Assembly: GCF_900109495.1 (NCBI RefSeq)
Contig: NZ_FOAA01000003.1
Coordinates: forward strand, 62,001-126,000
Source of the DNA: Ectothiorhodospira marina
Lineage (GTDB): Bacteria > Pseudomonadota > Gammaproteobacteria > Ectothiorhodospirales > Ectothiorhodospiraceae
Length of the DNA stretch: 64,000 bases
Direction of reading: 5' to 3'
Shown here: positions 55,552 to 64,000 of the stretch, piece after piece
How positions within the stretch are numbered: the first letter of the stretch is position 1
How the letters are laid out: each line of letters begins with the position of its first letter
Notes under the pieces: model-generated
The model's database searches: none
Seen by the model: only the letters and a program-made list of their open reading frames with translations
Told to the model about the DNA's origin: nothing
Position numbers and translations under genes: made by a program

Positions 55552-58197
55552 TCACCCCAGGCTCCGGGAGGCAATCTCGTAGACATCCCGCGACAGCCCC
55601 GGGTGCGCCACGATGCGCTCCAGACAGGTCCGCATCAGCCCCTGGCGCTGCGCATCGAACCGTTTCCAGCGGCTCAGGCTGGTGACCAGCCGCGCGGCGA
55701 TCTGGGGGTTCAGGGCATCCAGCTCCAGCACTTGGTTGGTGATCAATTCGTAGCCGCTGCCATCGGCGGCATGGAAATGCACCGGGTTGGCCATGGCAAA
55801 GGCCCCGAGCACGGCGCGCACCCGGTTGGGATTGCGGATGGAGAAGCGCGGGTGCTGCATCAGGCGGCGTACCCGCTCCAGGGCCCCGGCGTCGCTGGCG
55901 GTGGCCTGCAGGCCGAACCACTTGTCCAGCACCAGCGGCTCGTCCCGCCAGCGGGCCTCGAAGTGGGCCAGGCTGCGCTCCTGGATCGCTCCGGGGCAGT
56001 CCATCAGGGCCCGCAGGGCGCCCATGGCATCGGTCATGTTGTCGGCGGCCTGATACTGGGCCTCGGCCAGGGACGGGGCGGATTCTTCACCCGTGGCACA
56101 CAGATAGGCCAGGCACAGGTTGCGCAGGCGTCGACGTCCCATGGCGGCGGCATCCATCTGCTCGCCTGCTACCCCGGAACTGTCCCGCAAGGCGTCGTAC
56201 ACGGCCCGGAAGCGCGCCGCCAGGGCCTCGCCCAGGGCGCGACGGGTGAACTGACGGGCCTGGTGGATGGCATCCACGTCCACCACCTGCATCTGCTCGG
56301 CCAGGTAGGTCTCACCGGGCAGGGTGAGGGCCTCGGCCACCAAGGCGGTGTCCAGGGTGTCATTATCCAGCACCCGGGCGAAGGCCTCCTGGAACAACGG
56401 ATCCAGCATGGGCTCACGGCCCGCCTGGATGTCATGGATCTGCCCCTGCAACATCTGTACAGCAAACTGCTGACCCGCTTCCCAACGGTTGAAGTCATCG
56501 GTGTCGTGACCCATGAGGAAGGCCAGTTCCTCATGGGTGTAGGGGAAGCGCAGTTTCACCGGTGCCGAAAAGCCGCGCAGCAACGAGGGCACCGGGGCTT
56601 CGGGCACGTCGTGAAACACCAGCACATGATCCGGGGCGGTGAGTTCGATCACCCGCTCGCCAGGGCTGGCCTGGCTCTCGCCTTCCAAGCGCAGGGGGAT
56701 CTCCCGACCCTGGCTGTCCAGCAGGGCCAGGGTGAGGGGGATGTGGAAGGGCAGCTTTTCCGATTGCCCCTGGGTGGGCGGGCAGGACTGGCGCACGGTG
56801 AGGCGATAACTGGCGCTGGCGGCGTCATATTCCCCGGCCACGTCCAGCACCGGGGTGCCGGCCTGGTCATACCAGCGGCGGAAGCGGCGCAGGTCCCGGG
56901 CGTTGGCATCTTCCATGGCCCTGACGAAGTCGTCAGTGGTGACGGCCTGGCCGTCATGGCGTTCAAAATACAGGTCCAGCCCGCGGCGAAAGCCCTCGCG
57001 GCCCACCAGGGTCTGGATCATGCGCACCACTTCGGCGCCCTTTTCGTACACCGTCATGGTGTAGAAGTTGTTGATCTCGATGTAGGACTGGGGCCGCACC
57101 GGGTGGGCCATGGGGCCGGCGTCCTCGGGGAACTGCAGCGAGCGCAGGCGCTGCACGTCACCGATGCGCTTGACGGCCCGCAGGCTCTGGTCGGCGGTAT
57201 ATTCCTGGTCGCGGAAGACGGTGAGCCCCTCTTTGAGGGAGAGCTGGAACCAGTCCCGGCAGGTGACCCGATTGCCCGACCAGTTATGGAAATACTCGTG
57301 GGCGATCACGCTGTCGATGGCCACGAAATCATCGTCGGTGGCGGTGTCGGGGCGGGCCAGGACGTATTTGGAGTTGAAGACGTTCAGGCCCTTGTTCTCC
57401 ATGGCCCCCATGTTGAAGTCGTCCACGGCCACGATCATGTAGATGTCCAGATCGTATTCGCGGCCGTAGGTGTCCTCATCCCAGCGCATGGATTTTTGCA
57501 GCGAGCGCATGGCGTGGTCGCATTTGTCCAGGTTGTGACGCTGTACGTAGATGCGCAGGTCCACCTCCCGGCCGGAGCAGGTGGTGAAGCGGTCCTGCTG
57601 GCAGACCAGATCCCCGGCCACCAGGGCAAAGAGGTAGCTGGGCTTGGGGAAGGGGTCGTGCCACACGACGTAATGGCGCCCTTCGGGCAGGTCGCCGGAA
57701 TCGGTGAGATTGCCGTTGGACAGCAGCACCGGATAACGCGCCTTGTCCGCCTCGATGCGCACGGTGAAGAGGGTCATGGCATCCGGGCGGTCCAGGAACC
57801 AGGTGATGCGCCGGAACCCTTCCGCCTCGCACTGGGTGCAGAAGTTGCCGCCGGAAACATACAGCCCGGACAGGGCGGTGTTGGCTTCAGGGCTGATGGC
57901 GGTCTCCATCTCCAGGGTGCACTGGGCCGGGAGCTCATGCAGGGTGAGGCTGTTCTCGTCCTGATGCAGGTTGCCCGAGGCCATGGGCTGCCCATCCACG
58001 GTGAGGCTGATCAGTTTCAGTTCTTCCCCCTGAAGCACCAGCGGTGCCTCCTGACTCACCGTGCGCCGCAGTTGCAACCGGGAGCGCACGCGGGTGTCGG
58101 CTGGGTCGAGCAGGAAGCACAGATCCACCTGCTCGATACGCCATTGGGGTGGCGCGTAGTCCGTGAGGTGGATGGCGGCGGGGGTGGATTCTTTCAT
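55552..58197 (-). CDS. pepN: Aminopeptidase N
   Basis: 881 residues, standard for gammaproteobacterial PepN. Exopeptidase motif GAMEN (about 264-268) and zinc motif [10 protein letters not shown] with the downstream glutamate in LKEGLTVF. The C-terminal superhelical domain extends to the end. It is a broad cytosolic aminopeptidase. Same strand as and just upstream of recQ. Nothing unusual was seen. Confidence 0.95.
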   Translation of the reverse strand: MKESTPAAIHLTDYAPPQWRIEQVDLCFLLDPADTRVRSRLQLRRTVSQEAPLVLQGEELKLISLTVDGQPMASGNLHQDENSLTLHELPAQCTLEMETAISPEANTALSGLYVSGGNFCTQCEAEGFRRITWFLDRPDAMTLFTVRIEADKARYPVLLSNGNLTDSGDLPEGRHYVVWHDPFPKPSYLFALVAGDLVCQQDRFTTCSGREVDLRIYVQRHNLDKCDHAMRSLQKSMRWDEDTYGREYDLDIYMIVAVDDFNMGAMENKGLNVFNSKYVLARPDTATDDDFVAIDSVIAHEYFHNWSGNRVTCRDWFQLSLKEGLTVFRDQEYTADQSLRAVKRIGDVQRLRSLQFPEDAGPMAHPVRPQSYIEINNFYTMTVYEKGAEVVRMIQTLVGREGFRRGLDLYFERHDGQAVTTDDFVRAMEDANARDLRRFRRWYDQAGTPVLDVAGEYDAASASYRLTVRQSCPPTQGQSEKLPFHIPLTLALLDSQGREIPLRLEGESQASPGERVIELTAPDHVLVFHDVPEAPVPSLLRGFSAPVKLRFPYTHEELAFLMGHDTDDFNRWEAGQQFAVQMLQGQIHDIQAGREPMLDPLFQEAFARVLDNDTLDTALVAEALTLPGETYLAEQMQVVDVDAIHQARQFTRRALGEALAARFRAVYDALRDSSGVAGEQMDAAAMGRRRLRNLCLAYLCATGEESAPSLAEAQYQAADNMTDAMGALRALMDCPGAIQERSLAHFEARWRDEPLVLDKWFGLQATASDAGALERVRRLMQHPRFSIRNPNRVRAVLGAFAMANPVHFHAADGSGYELITNQVLELDALNPQIAARLVTSLSRWKRFDAQRQGLMRTCLERIVAHPGLSRDVYEIASRSLG

Positions 58198-58317
58198 GGG
58201 GCGATGTCCCTTCTGACCGGGCGTTCGGGCTGGGGTGACGGGCTATTCCTCACTATAACGTTTGGGTTAGAGGTGGCCAAGGGTTTGCCCAGCCCCCAAG
58301 AGCCATTCACGAAGGGC

Positions 58318-59038
58318 CATCAACGGGGGATGCGTTCATTCACAAAGGACCACCAAAACCGTAGGGGCGCTTCGAGAAGCGCCCGGCCGGGGCTTCGGAT
58401 ACCACGATAGCCACCCGCCAGGCCACCGACCCAGAAGCCTCCGCACGGGCCACCGACCCCAAAACCTCCGCCCAGGCCATCGACCCTGGACACTCCGCAC
58501 GGGCCGTTCGCGAACGGCCCCTACAGGGGGATGTACTCATTCACGAAGGACCATCAACGGGGGATGCGTTCATTCACAAAGGACCATCAAAGGGGGATGC
58601 GTTCATTCACAAAGGACCACCAAAACCGTAGGGGCGCTTCGAGAAGCGCCCGGCCGGGGCTTCGGATACCACGATAGCCACCCGCCAGGCCACCGACCCC
58701 GGAGCCTCCGCACGGGCCACCGACCCCAAAACCTCCGCCCAGGCCATCGACCCTGGACACTCCGCACGGGCCGTTCGCGAACGGCCCCTACAGGGGGATG
58801 TACTCATTCACGAAGGACCATCAACGGGGGATGCGTTCATTCACAAAGGACCACCAAAACCGTAGGGGCGCTTCGAGAAGCGCCCGGCCGGGGCTTCGGA
58901 TACCACGATAGCCACCCGCCGGGCCACCGGCCCCGAAGCCTCCACACAAGCCACCGACCCCGAAGCCTCCGCCCAGGCCATCGACCCTGGACACTCCGCA
59001 CGGGCCGTTCGCGAACGGCCCCTACAGGGGGGGGGGGG
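58318..59038. repeat. Array of three long direct repeats (about 235-267 bp) with embedded palindromes
   Basis: The landmark GTAGGGGCGCTTCGAGAAGC occurs at 58361, 58628 and 58862 (periods 267 and 234). Each unit ends with the palindrome GGGCCGTTCGCGAACGGCCC (58501, 58768, 59002). The 33-base difference is an extra copy of a short unit starting GGGGGATGCGTTCATT. The array ends in a run of 12 Gs (59027-59038). Frames through it repeat the same peptide and are not genes. It fills most of the 945 bases between pepN and bolA. Confidence 0.9.
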
Positions 59039-59142
59039 CGCGTGCCGGGCAATGAACTTGACGGATGCTCTCGCACGGCTTGCCTGTCGTGGCTGGGTAT
59101 CGGATGATGCAGGCCACAATCCATAGCGCCATGGTAGGAATT

Positions 59143-59445
59143 ATGAGCATCCAATCAGAGATCGAACGCAAGCTGTCCCAGGGGCTGAACCCGGCCTACC
59201 TTGAAGTGGAGAACGAGAGCGATGGTCACAATGTGCCTGCCGGCTCGGAGTCCCATTTCAAGGTGACGGTGGCGGCTGATGCGTTCGAGGGTCAGCGCCT
59301 GCTGGCCAGGCATCGTCAGGTGAATGCGTTGTTGATGGATGAGCTGCAGGGCACGGTACATGCGCTGGCGCTGCATACCTTTACGCCCGCGGAGTGGTCG
59401 GCGCGTGGCGGGCGGGTGAAGGAATCGCCGCCGTGTGTGGGGTGA
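59143..59445 (+). CDS. bolA: BolA family protein
   Basis: 100 residues from ATG 59143; the longer frame starts within upstream DNA. The BolA fold markers are IERKLSQGLNPAYLEVENES, then ESHFKVTVAADAFEGQRLLA with the His used in iron-sulfur binding with glutaredoxins. It regulates iron and stress-linked processes, probably with a monothiol Grx. It is flanked by repeats on both sides, so it is likely its own transcript. Confidence 0.88.
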   Translation: MSIQSEIERKLSQGLNPAYLEVENESDGHNVPAGSESHFKVTVAADAFEGQRLLARHRQVNALLMDELQGTVHALALHTFTPAEWSARGGRVKESPPCVG

Positions 59446-59474
59446 AGGCGGCGGGAGAGACAGGGAGCCCACCG

Positions 59475-59624
59475 CCCCCTCATCCCCAACCCTTCTCCCC
59501 GTAGGGGAGAAGGGAGGCCGGCGCTTGAGCTCCATGGTGGCCGGTGCTGCGCCCCTTCTCCCCGTGGGGGAGAAGGGAGTCAAAGCCCCTCTCCCGCTTG
59601 CGGGAGAGGGGGTGGGGTGAGGGC
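59475..59624. repeat. REP-like hairpin cluster
   Basis: Three hairpins: CCCTTCTCCCC/GGGGAGAAGGG twice and CCCCTCTCCCGC/GCGGGAGAGGGG once, between convergent bolA and the CobW gene. The final hairpin encodes the C-terminal residues of the CobW protein. Probably acts as a two-way transcription end. Confidence 0.8.
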
Positions 59625-60698
59625 CTGCAGCAACAATGACTCCACCGCCTCCCAATCCAGCACCTCATCGGCAATCAATTCCAACCGGCTGTCCCGCCGC
59701 CAGGCGATGGGGGCGGTGGAGAATCGGCCCTCGGCCCAGTCGATGCGATACCACTCCCGACCGGTACGCAGCACACCCTTGGCCCGCACCAACTCACTGA
59801 AGGGTGGCTCACTGAACAATCCCTCCAGCACCTTCAGATCGAAACGATCCTCAGGCGGAAATCGCCAGCCGCGGGCGGTATCAGCCGCCGGCGCCTGAGT
59901 GCCTTGGCTAGGGGCACTCAAAGACAAAGCAGAGACAGTAGGTGCACCGGAAGCACCGGAAGCACCGGAAGCACTGGATGCACTGGATGCACTGGATGCA
60001 CTGTATCCGGTGGATGTACCAGACTGAGGGGTGACTACTGGCATCACCCGCGTGAAGACACCCTGCCCCCCGGCGCCGCTCGTGCCGCTCACCCCCGAAG
60101 CCTCCAGATCCAGCAGCGCCGGATCGATCTGCCCGTGGGCGGTGCGCACCACGGCCTGCTTGGGCGGGTATAGCCCCGCCACGAAGGCCTCCAGCGCCGC
60201 CAGCCGGTCAGGCGGCGCCACATCGGTCTTGTTGATCACCACCACATCGGCCAGGGTGAGTTGATCCTTGTAGATCAGGGACTTGTCCAGACGCTCCTGG
60301 GTGAAACCGGCCGGATCGACGATGCAGGTGATGTTGCCCAGCCGGGCGGCAGAGGCCAGCCAGGGGTCGCGCAAGGTGTCGACGATGCCCGTGGGATGCC
60401 CCAGCCCGGTGGGCTCCACCAGCAGCCGATCCGGGCGGATCTCACGCAGTATCTTGGTGAGAGCCACCCGCAGATTCATGGCCCCGGTGCAGCAGATGCA
60501 GCCGCCCGACACCTCTCGCACCCGGATTGCATCTCCAGCGGCATCGGCGAGGATTTCGCCGTCGATGCCCACCTCGCCGAACTCGTTGACCACCACCGCC
60601 CAGCGTTCATGAGCCGGACGGTGGGCCAACAGATGCAGGATGGCGGTGGTCTTGCCGGCCCCCAGAAAGCCGGTGATCAGGTTGATGACTGCACTCAC
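59580..60698 (-). CDS. CobW/YjiA-type metal-chaperone GTPase
   Basis: 372 residues. G1 NLITGFLGAGKTTAIL, switch-region EFGEVGIDGE, the metal site GGCICCTGAM (CxCC) and NKTDVAPPD (G4) are clear. The C-terminal CobW domain (ERFSTAPIAWRRDSRLELIA) follows a Ser/Ala/Gly-rich linker encoded by a short tandem repeat. The last codons (ALTPPPLPQAGEGL) come from the REP-like element. The family delivers Zn or Co to client enzymes; no client is apparent here. Its start overlaps the DUF2914 gene stop. Confidence 0.88.
   Translation of the reverse strand: MSAVINLITGFLGAGKTTAILHLLAHRPAHERWAVVVNEFGEVGIDGEILADAAGDAIRVREVSGGCICCTGAMNLRVALTKILREIRPDRLLVEPTGLGHPTGIVDTLRDPWLASAARLGNITCIVDPAGFTQERLDKSLIYKDQLTLADVVVINKTDVAPPDRLAALEAFVAGLYPPKQAVVRTAHGQIDPALLDLEASGVSGTSGAGGQGVFTRVMPVVTPQSGTSTGYSASSASSASSASGASGASGAPTVSALSLSAPSQGTQAPAADTARGWRFPPEDRFDLKVLEGLFSEPPFSELVRAKGVLRTGREWYRIDWAEGRFSTAPIAWRRDSRLELIADEVLDWEAVESLLLQALTPPPLPQAGEGL
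59942..60010. repeat. Nine-bp tandem repeat inside the CobW gene
   Basis: Units AGCACCGGA then TGCACTGGA recur with a nine-base period, seven or so in all, coding the linker SASSASSASGASGASGA on the - strand. In-frame unit gain or loss would change linker length without breaking the protein. Confidence 0.85.
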
Positions 60699-61429
60699 CT
60701 CAGTTCAAACCGATAGGTGTCCAGCACCTCGCCGTCCTGCGTGACCACCTCCACGCGCCAGGGGCCGGTCCAGGCCGGGTCCAGGGTTTTCATGGACCAG
60801 ACGCGCCAGCGGGGGCCACCCACATCGAAACGGACCTCCCCCATGTCCTGGTCGTCCCGATAACGCCAGCGGTGGATGATCTCGCCCCCCTCGTGATCCA
60901 TGATCTCGCTGAAGAAGTAAACGTGGTCCATGTCGGCATCCACCCGGGTCAGAGTGTCCACGGGCTCACGATCCTCAACGGCCGAGGTGAACTGGGCGCG
61001 GGATACATCCCCTCGCGGACCCGGCTCTGGAGCCGATTCAGGCACTTCGTCGGCAGTTTCCGGCTGGGCCGGCTCGGTCGGTTCCTCGGCGGGAGACGCG
61101 GTTTCAGAGGGCTCATCCAAGGCCGGGGCATCCCCGTCAGGAGCATCCTCCCGCGCGGCCGGCATCTCGGTGGCGGGCGCCGCATCCGGCATCGCCTCGG
61201 AGGGTTCTTCGAAATTGGAATGAGGCGTCTCATCCATGGCTGGGGCTGTCTCGGCGTTCCGATCCGGCGCCGAGGGCATGGTCTCCCCTGCGGCCTCGTG
61301 GGCATCAGCGGTTTGTTCGTGCTCAGTGTGATTATGGGCAAGGGCCGTGCTCGAGGCGCAGGCCAGGGCCAGAATGCCGGGCATGAGCACCGAACCGACA
61401 ACGCTGGAGGAACGTGGATTGTTTCTCAT
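60695..61429 (-). CDS. DUF2914 domain protein with acidic linker
   Basis: 244 residues: a signal-peptide-like N-terminus (MPGILALACASSTALA), a long Glu/Pro/Ala-rich linker to about residue 140, then the DUF2914 domain starting RAQFTSAVEDREPVDTL with DHVYFFSEIMDHEGGEI and RWRVWSMKTLDPAWTGPW. Domain of unknown role, often envelope-located. Coupled to the CobW gene by a four-base overlap. Confidence 0.82.
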   Translation of the reverse strand: MRNNPRSSSVVGSVLMPGILALACASSTALAHNHTEHEQTADAHEAAGETMPSAPDRNAETAPAMDETPHSNFEEPSEAMPDAAPATEMPAAREDAPDGDAPALDEPSETASPAEEPTEPAQPETADEVPESAPEPGPRGDVSRAQFTSAVEDREPVDTLTRVDADMDHVYFFSEIMDHEGGEIIHRWRYRDDQDMGEVRFDVGGPRWRVWSMKTLDPAWTGPWRVEVVTQDGEVLDTYRFELR

Positions 61430-61524
61430 GACGGAATGGACTCCCTGCTGGTGTGGTTTTCAGTGGAGCATAGGGGGAATCGATCCCCCTTGCCACTAAC
61501 CCGGCTCAACGGATGGGAACCCGC

Positions 61525-61543
61525 CCCGTCCCGACGGGACGGG
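61525..61543. terminator. GC-rich hairpin after the FliL-like gene
   Basis: CCCGTCCCG-A-CGGGACGGG starts one base past the FliL-like stop on the - strand. Strong stem, but no T-run follows. Confidence 0.45.
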
Positions 61544-61544
61544 C

Positions 61545-61967
61545 TCACTGCACGATGAAGCCGGTGAAATAGAGGCTGCTGATGCACGGGGCCCCGGTTG
61601 TCTCCTCCATGGCCTGGCGCAGCTGATCAAGCACCTCGCCACGCATCCGCTCGCGCTCCTGCGCGCCCCGTACTTTCTCCGGATCCCGGCCACCAAAATA
61701 GGTGATCATGCGGTCACGCAGCACCGGCATGTGCCGCTGCACCTGTTCCGCGTCGGTGGCGGTCTCCACGTAGAACTGGGCCTTGATCTGTAAAAACTGC
61801 GCACGGCGCGGGTTGTCCAGGTTGACCACCAAAGGGGGGTCCAGGGCGATATAGCCGGGATAGGTTTCGCCCTTATCCGCAGCTGGGGCAGCCGCCCACG
61901 CGCCCATCGGCGCGCCTGCAAGCAGGAGCATGGCCAATGCCTTCAGGAGGTATCTGCGTGTCTTCAT
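61545..61967 (-). CDS. FliL-family protein
   Basis: 140 residues with a signal or anchor segment (ALAMLLLAGAPMGAWA) and the FliL domain: YIALDPPLVVNLDNPRRAQF, KAQFYVETATDAEQVQ, and a final SLYFTGFIVQ. FliL supports the flagellar motor stator, but no flagellar gene is near, so this stand-alone paralogue may act elsewhere at the inner membrane. A separate flagellar fliL would be expected outside the window. Confidence 0.8.
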   Translation of the reverse strand: MKTRRYLLKALAMLLLAGAPMGAWAAAPAADKGETYPGYIALDPPLVVNLDNPRRAQFLQIKAQFYVETATDAEQVQRHMPVLRDRMITYFGGRDPEKVRGAQERERMRGEVLDQLRQAMEETTGAPCISSLYFTGFIVQ

Positions 61968-62030
61968 GGGGGTGTCTTGTCTCCGGAGAAAGGGGTCAGG
62001 TTCGACAGGGCAAATGACGCGGGTCCGGAC

Positions 62031-62603
62031 CTACGCCGGATCCGGGCCGGGCGCTTCAGGCGCACCGGGGAACACAACGGTCCGATTCGCATCCCGGGCA
62101 AGAATGTCACGCCCGATAGCCGCGGGCAGCAGATGGCGTCGTCCATCCAGAAAGGCGATGCACAGCTGCCCTTCGGCCAGCTGCGTCTGCTGCTGTTCGG
62201 TGACGTACAGATGCTTGATGGTCTGACCCACCTGAAAATGATAGGGCAGTTCCGCCTGGTCCTGATTGACACGCTGGGCGGCAATCAACTCCCTGAGCTC
62301 CTGCTTGAGGGCGCGGGCCTGCGGTGTGGGCTGACCATTGTCGGGCCTGGCGGGCTTGGCGGCTGGCTTTGGCCGGGCTCCGCGGCCAGGCGCGCGACGG
62401 GGCTTGTCGGTGTCACTCTGGGGGCGGGCCTTCCTGGCGCGAGCCGCGCCACCCTTGCGGTTGTCCGCCCGGCCCTTGCCCCCCCCCCGGGGTGGGCGTC
62501 CATCCCGGGCACGGGGCGGCCGCGTCTGTACCTCCTCGGCCTGTTTGGCCTGTTCCTCGGTGACCAGGCCGGCCTTGAGGAGTTGATCGCGAAGCTGGCT
62601 CAT
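62031..62603 (-). CDS. DUF2058 family protein (YaiL-like)
   Basis: 190 residues. MSQLRDQLLKAGLVTEEQAK at the start and a basic, Arg/Lys/Pro-rich middle, then LREL then YHFQVGQTIKHLYVTEQQQ near the end, are the DUF2058 pattern. Probably a nucleic-acid or ribosome-linked protein; function not established. Its ATG overlaps the end of the broken mtfA gene. Confidence 0.85.
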   Translation of the reverse strand: MSQLRDQLLKAGLVTEEQAKQAEEVQTRPPRARDGRPPRGGGKGRADNRKGGAARARKARPQSDTDKPRRAPGRGARPKPAAKPARPDNGQPTPQARALKQELRELIAAQRVNQDQAELPYHFQVGQTIKHLYVTEQQQTQLAEGQLCIAFLDGRRHLLPAAIGRDILARDANRTVVFPGAPEAPGPDPA

Positions 62604-63066
62604 CTGTCACTCCTGATGGGCATGGGCGCCCTCAACATTCGACGCTCTGCCGGGTCCTGGCGGTAGAACTGGCGAAACGGTGCATACACATCCGGATAGC
62701 CCCGCTGAAGCACCCGGGGCTGGGCAAAAAAATACTCACTCATCACGGCGAAAAACTCTCCGGGATCCGTTACGGCGTAGGGGTCAAAATCGCAGGGTTG
62801 TTCCAGGTCCAGACGCCGACTCAGGTCATCGTAGGCCGCCGTCATGATCCGGGTCCAGTCCTGCACCCGCATTTCCCGATGCAAGGGCGGCATGCCGTTG
62901 GCCGAACCATTACGCATGTCCAGCGTTGACGCAACCGCTCCAGGGCGGGGGCGTCCAGGCCATCCAGGAGCACCAGGGCGTTCACCCCCTGCTGCCACAG
63001 GGCGGGCGGAATCGGATCGGGGGCGAGCGCCCGGCGGCGTTGCCAGACGCGGAGCATGGAGGCCAT
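62600..63066 (-). pseudogene. mtfA: MtfA-type peptidase with internal deletion of the catalytic centre
   Basis: From ATG 63066 the frame reads MASMLRVWQRRRALAPDPIP and on to LDGLDAPALERLRQR, the MtfA N-terminus. A frame shift at about 62925 then leads into LDMRNGSANGMPPLHREM, DPGEFFAVMSEYFFAQPRVL and YRQDPAERR, the MtfA C-terminus. About 130 residues between, including the HExxH zinc motif, are missing. So the peptidase and DgsA/Mlc-binding core is lost; the gene is inactive. Confidence 0.78.
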
Positions 63067-63218
63067 GGAGTGGGTCGGCGCGGGCTTGGGTCTGGGGGCA
63101 TTATCAGCCAGATGCGGCGGCATGTCATGGGGCGCGGCCCACAGGCACGCCGCCATGCAGTATTCTTGAGGGCACAAGCATCCATAAAAGCCCATCTAAA
63201 GACGAAGGATCCGCCACG

Positions 63219-64000
63219 TTGTACGCATCCTACGAAGCCCGCCTGGAGCGCCTCCTGTCCCGCGGACAGGCACATACCCTGCGCAGTGGCCTGATCGGCC
63301 TGGAAAAGGAGAGCCTGCGCGTGCGTGCCGACGGCGGCATCGCCCAGACCCCGCATCCTGCCGCCCTGGGCTCCGCCCTCACTCACCCCTGGATCACCAC
63401 GGACTATTCCGAGGCCCTGCTGGAGTTCATCACGCCGCCCTGCGCCAGCGCCCGGGAGGCCCTGGACTTCATGCGCGACCTGCATGCCTTCACCTACCCG
63501 CGCATCGGCGAGGAACTGCTCTGGGCCACCAGCATGCCCTGTGTGCTGGAGGGCGAGCGCGGGATCCCCGTGGCCTGGTACGGACACTCCAACGCAGGAC
63601 GCATGAAGACCGTCTATCGCCTGGGCCTGGGGCTGCGCTACGGGCGACTGATGCAGGTGATCGCCGGGGTACATTTCAATTTCTCCATGAGCAAGGCCTT
63701 CTGGCCGGCATATCAGGAAACCCTGGGTGACGGCGGCGACCCGCGCGCGTTTCGGGATGAGATCTACTTTGGCATGCTGCGCAACCTGCAGCGCCTGGGC
63801 TGGCTGGTGCCTTACCTGTTCGGCGCCTCGCCGGCGGTATGCAAGTCCTTCCTGGCGGGCAAGCCCACCACTCTGGCAGAGTTCGATGAGAGCACCTATT
63901 ACGAGCCCTACGCCACCAGCCTGCGCATGGGCGACATCGGCTACCAGAACCGCAAGGAAGAAGAGAGTGGCATCAAGGCCAACTACGACTGCCTGGATGG
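63219..64000 (+). CDS. gshA: Glutamate-cysteine ligase, 3' end outside window
   Basis: 260 residues seen, open to the window edge. Start TTG 63219 is preceded by GAAGGA; no ATG fits. Type I GshA marks: SGLIGLEKESLRV, TDYSEALLEFITPP, WATSMPC, YGHSNAGRMKTVYR and VIAGVHFNFSMS. First step of glutathione synthesis. Reading frame and motifs are intact as far as visible. Confidence 0.93.
   Translation, partial: MYASYEARLERLLSRGQAHTLRSGLIGLEKESLRVRADGGIAQTPHPAALGSALTHPWITTDYSEALLEFITPPCASAREALDFMRDLHAFTYPRIGEELLWATSMPCVLEGERGIPVAWYGHSNAGRMKTVYRLGLGLRYGRLMQVIAGVHFNFSMSKAFWPAYQETLGDGGDPRAFRDEIYFGMLRNLQRLGWLVPYLFGASPAVCKSFLAGKPTTLAEFDESTYYEPYATSLRMGDIGYQNRKEEESGIKANYDCLD

Noticed and set aside
58318-59038. 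Possible CRISPR or origin-type iteron array
   Set aside because: Unit length is far too long, copies are nearly identical end to end, and no replication gene is adjacent.
58340-59154. Three similar small frames (MSTSPCRGRSRTARAEC...) on the - strand
   Set aside because: They are translations of the long repeat units, with no ribosome sites and no conserved fold.

Overview
The window looks like a chromosomal segment of a GC-rich gammaproteobacterium. A Crp whose DNA-reading helix matches E. coli, and pepN, recQ, bolA, gshA and a type I DAHP synthase, point there. The exosortase-A polysaccharide cluster and the REP-like hairpins fit a Chromatiales/Ectothiorhodospiraceae-type organism, but that placement is inference. 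No tRNA, rRNA or CRISPR array was seen. Several glycan islands of different base composition are joined by scars: a decayed transposase, gene fragments and broken toxin-antitoxin modules.

Region 1 (1-11.6 kb, + strand) holds the end of a low-molecular-weight tyrosine phosphatase, a PglK-like ABC flippase, a sulfotransferase, and a tightly overlapping legionaminic-acid operon (ptmE, legF, legB, legC, legH, legI, legG). The operon continues into a formyltransferase and a PIG-L deacetylase, which suggests an N-acyl-modified nonulosonic acid. Right after it lies a diverged second copy of the legG 3' end plus the formyltransferase 5' end, then an IS630-type transposase remnant.

Region 2 (12.6-20.8 kb, + strand) is a loose, partly AT-rich set of glycosyltransferases with a sulfotransferase-like gene, an orphan glycan-type gene and a truncated FkbM methyltransferase.

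Region 3 (20.8-36.7 kb, mostly - strand) has a TupA-like ATP-grasp protein, a FkbM gene with an apparent A7 frameshift, a 1012-residue protein made of two PLP-enzyme domains, a Wzx flippase, an acyl carrier protein (+ strand), four GT4 glycosyltransferases, a CapK-like ligase, methyltransferases and another glycosyltransferase. A decayed aroG fragment and a Phd antitoxin with a truncated VapC separate it from intact aroG (37.4-38.4 kb). A nonsense-split higA follows.

Region 4 (39.2-52.1 kb, - strand) is the exosortase-A (XrtA) exopolysaccharide operon: export lipoprotein, chain-length regulator, tyrosine kinase, outer-membrane protein, AAA ATPase, deacetylase, FemAB-like protein, GT4, exosortase-EpsI fusion and amidotransferase. 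A near-perfect CRP site lies upstream, and crp itself is about 0.7 kb further on. Together with the ACP, CapK ligase and GT4 genes of region 3 it would make and export a polysaccharide and sort PEP-CTERM proteins; no PEP-CTERM substrate was found here.

Region 5 (52.4-64 kb) is housekeeping: OsmC-like, crp, recQ, pepN, a repeat array, bolA, a CobW-type GTPase, a DUF2914 protein, a FliL-like protein, a DUF2058 protein, a mtfA gene that has lost its catalytic centre, and the start of gshA. REP-like hairpins are scattered through regions 4 and 5, and two of them form the C-termini of predicted proteins.
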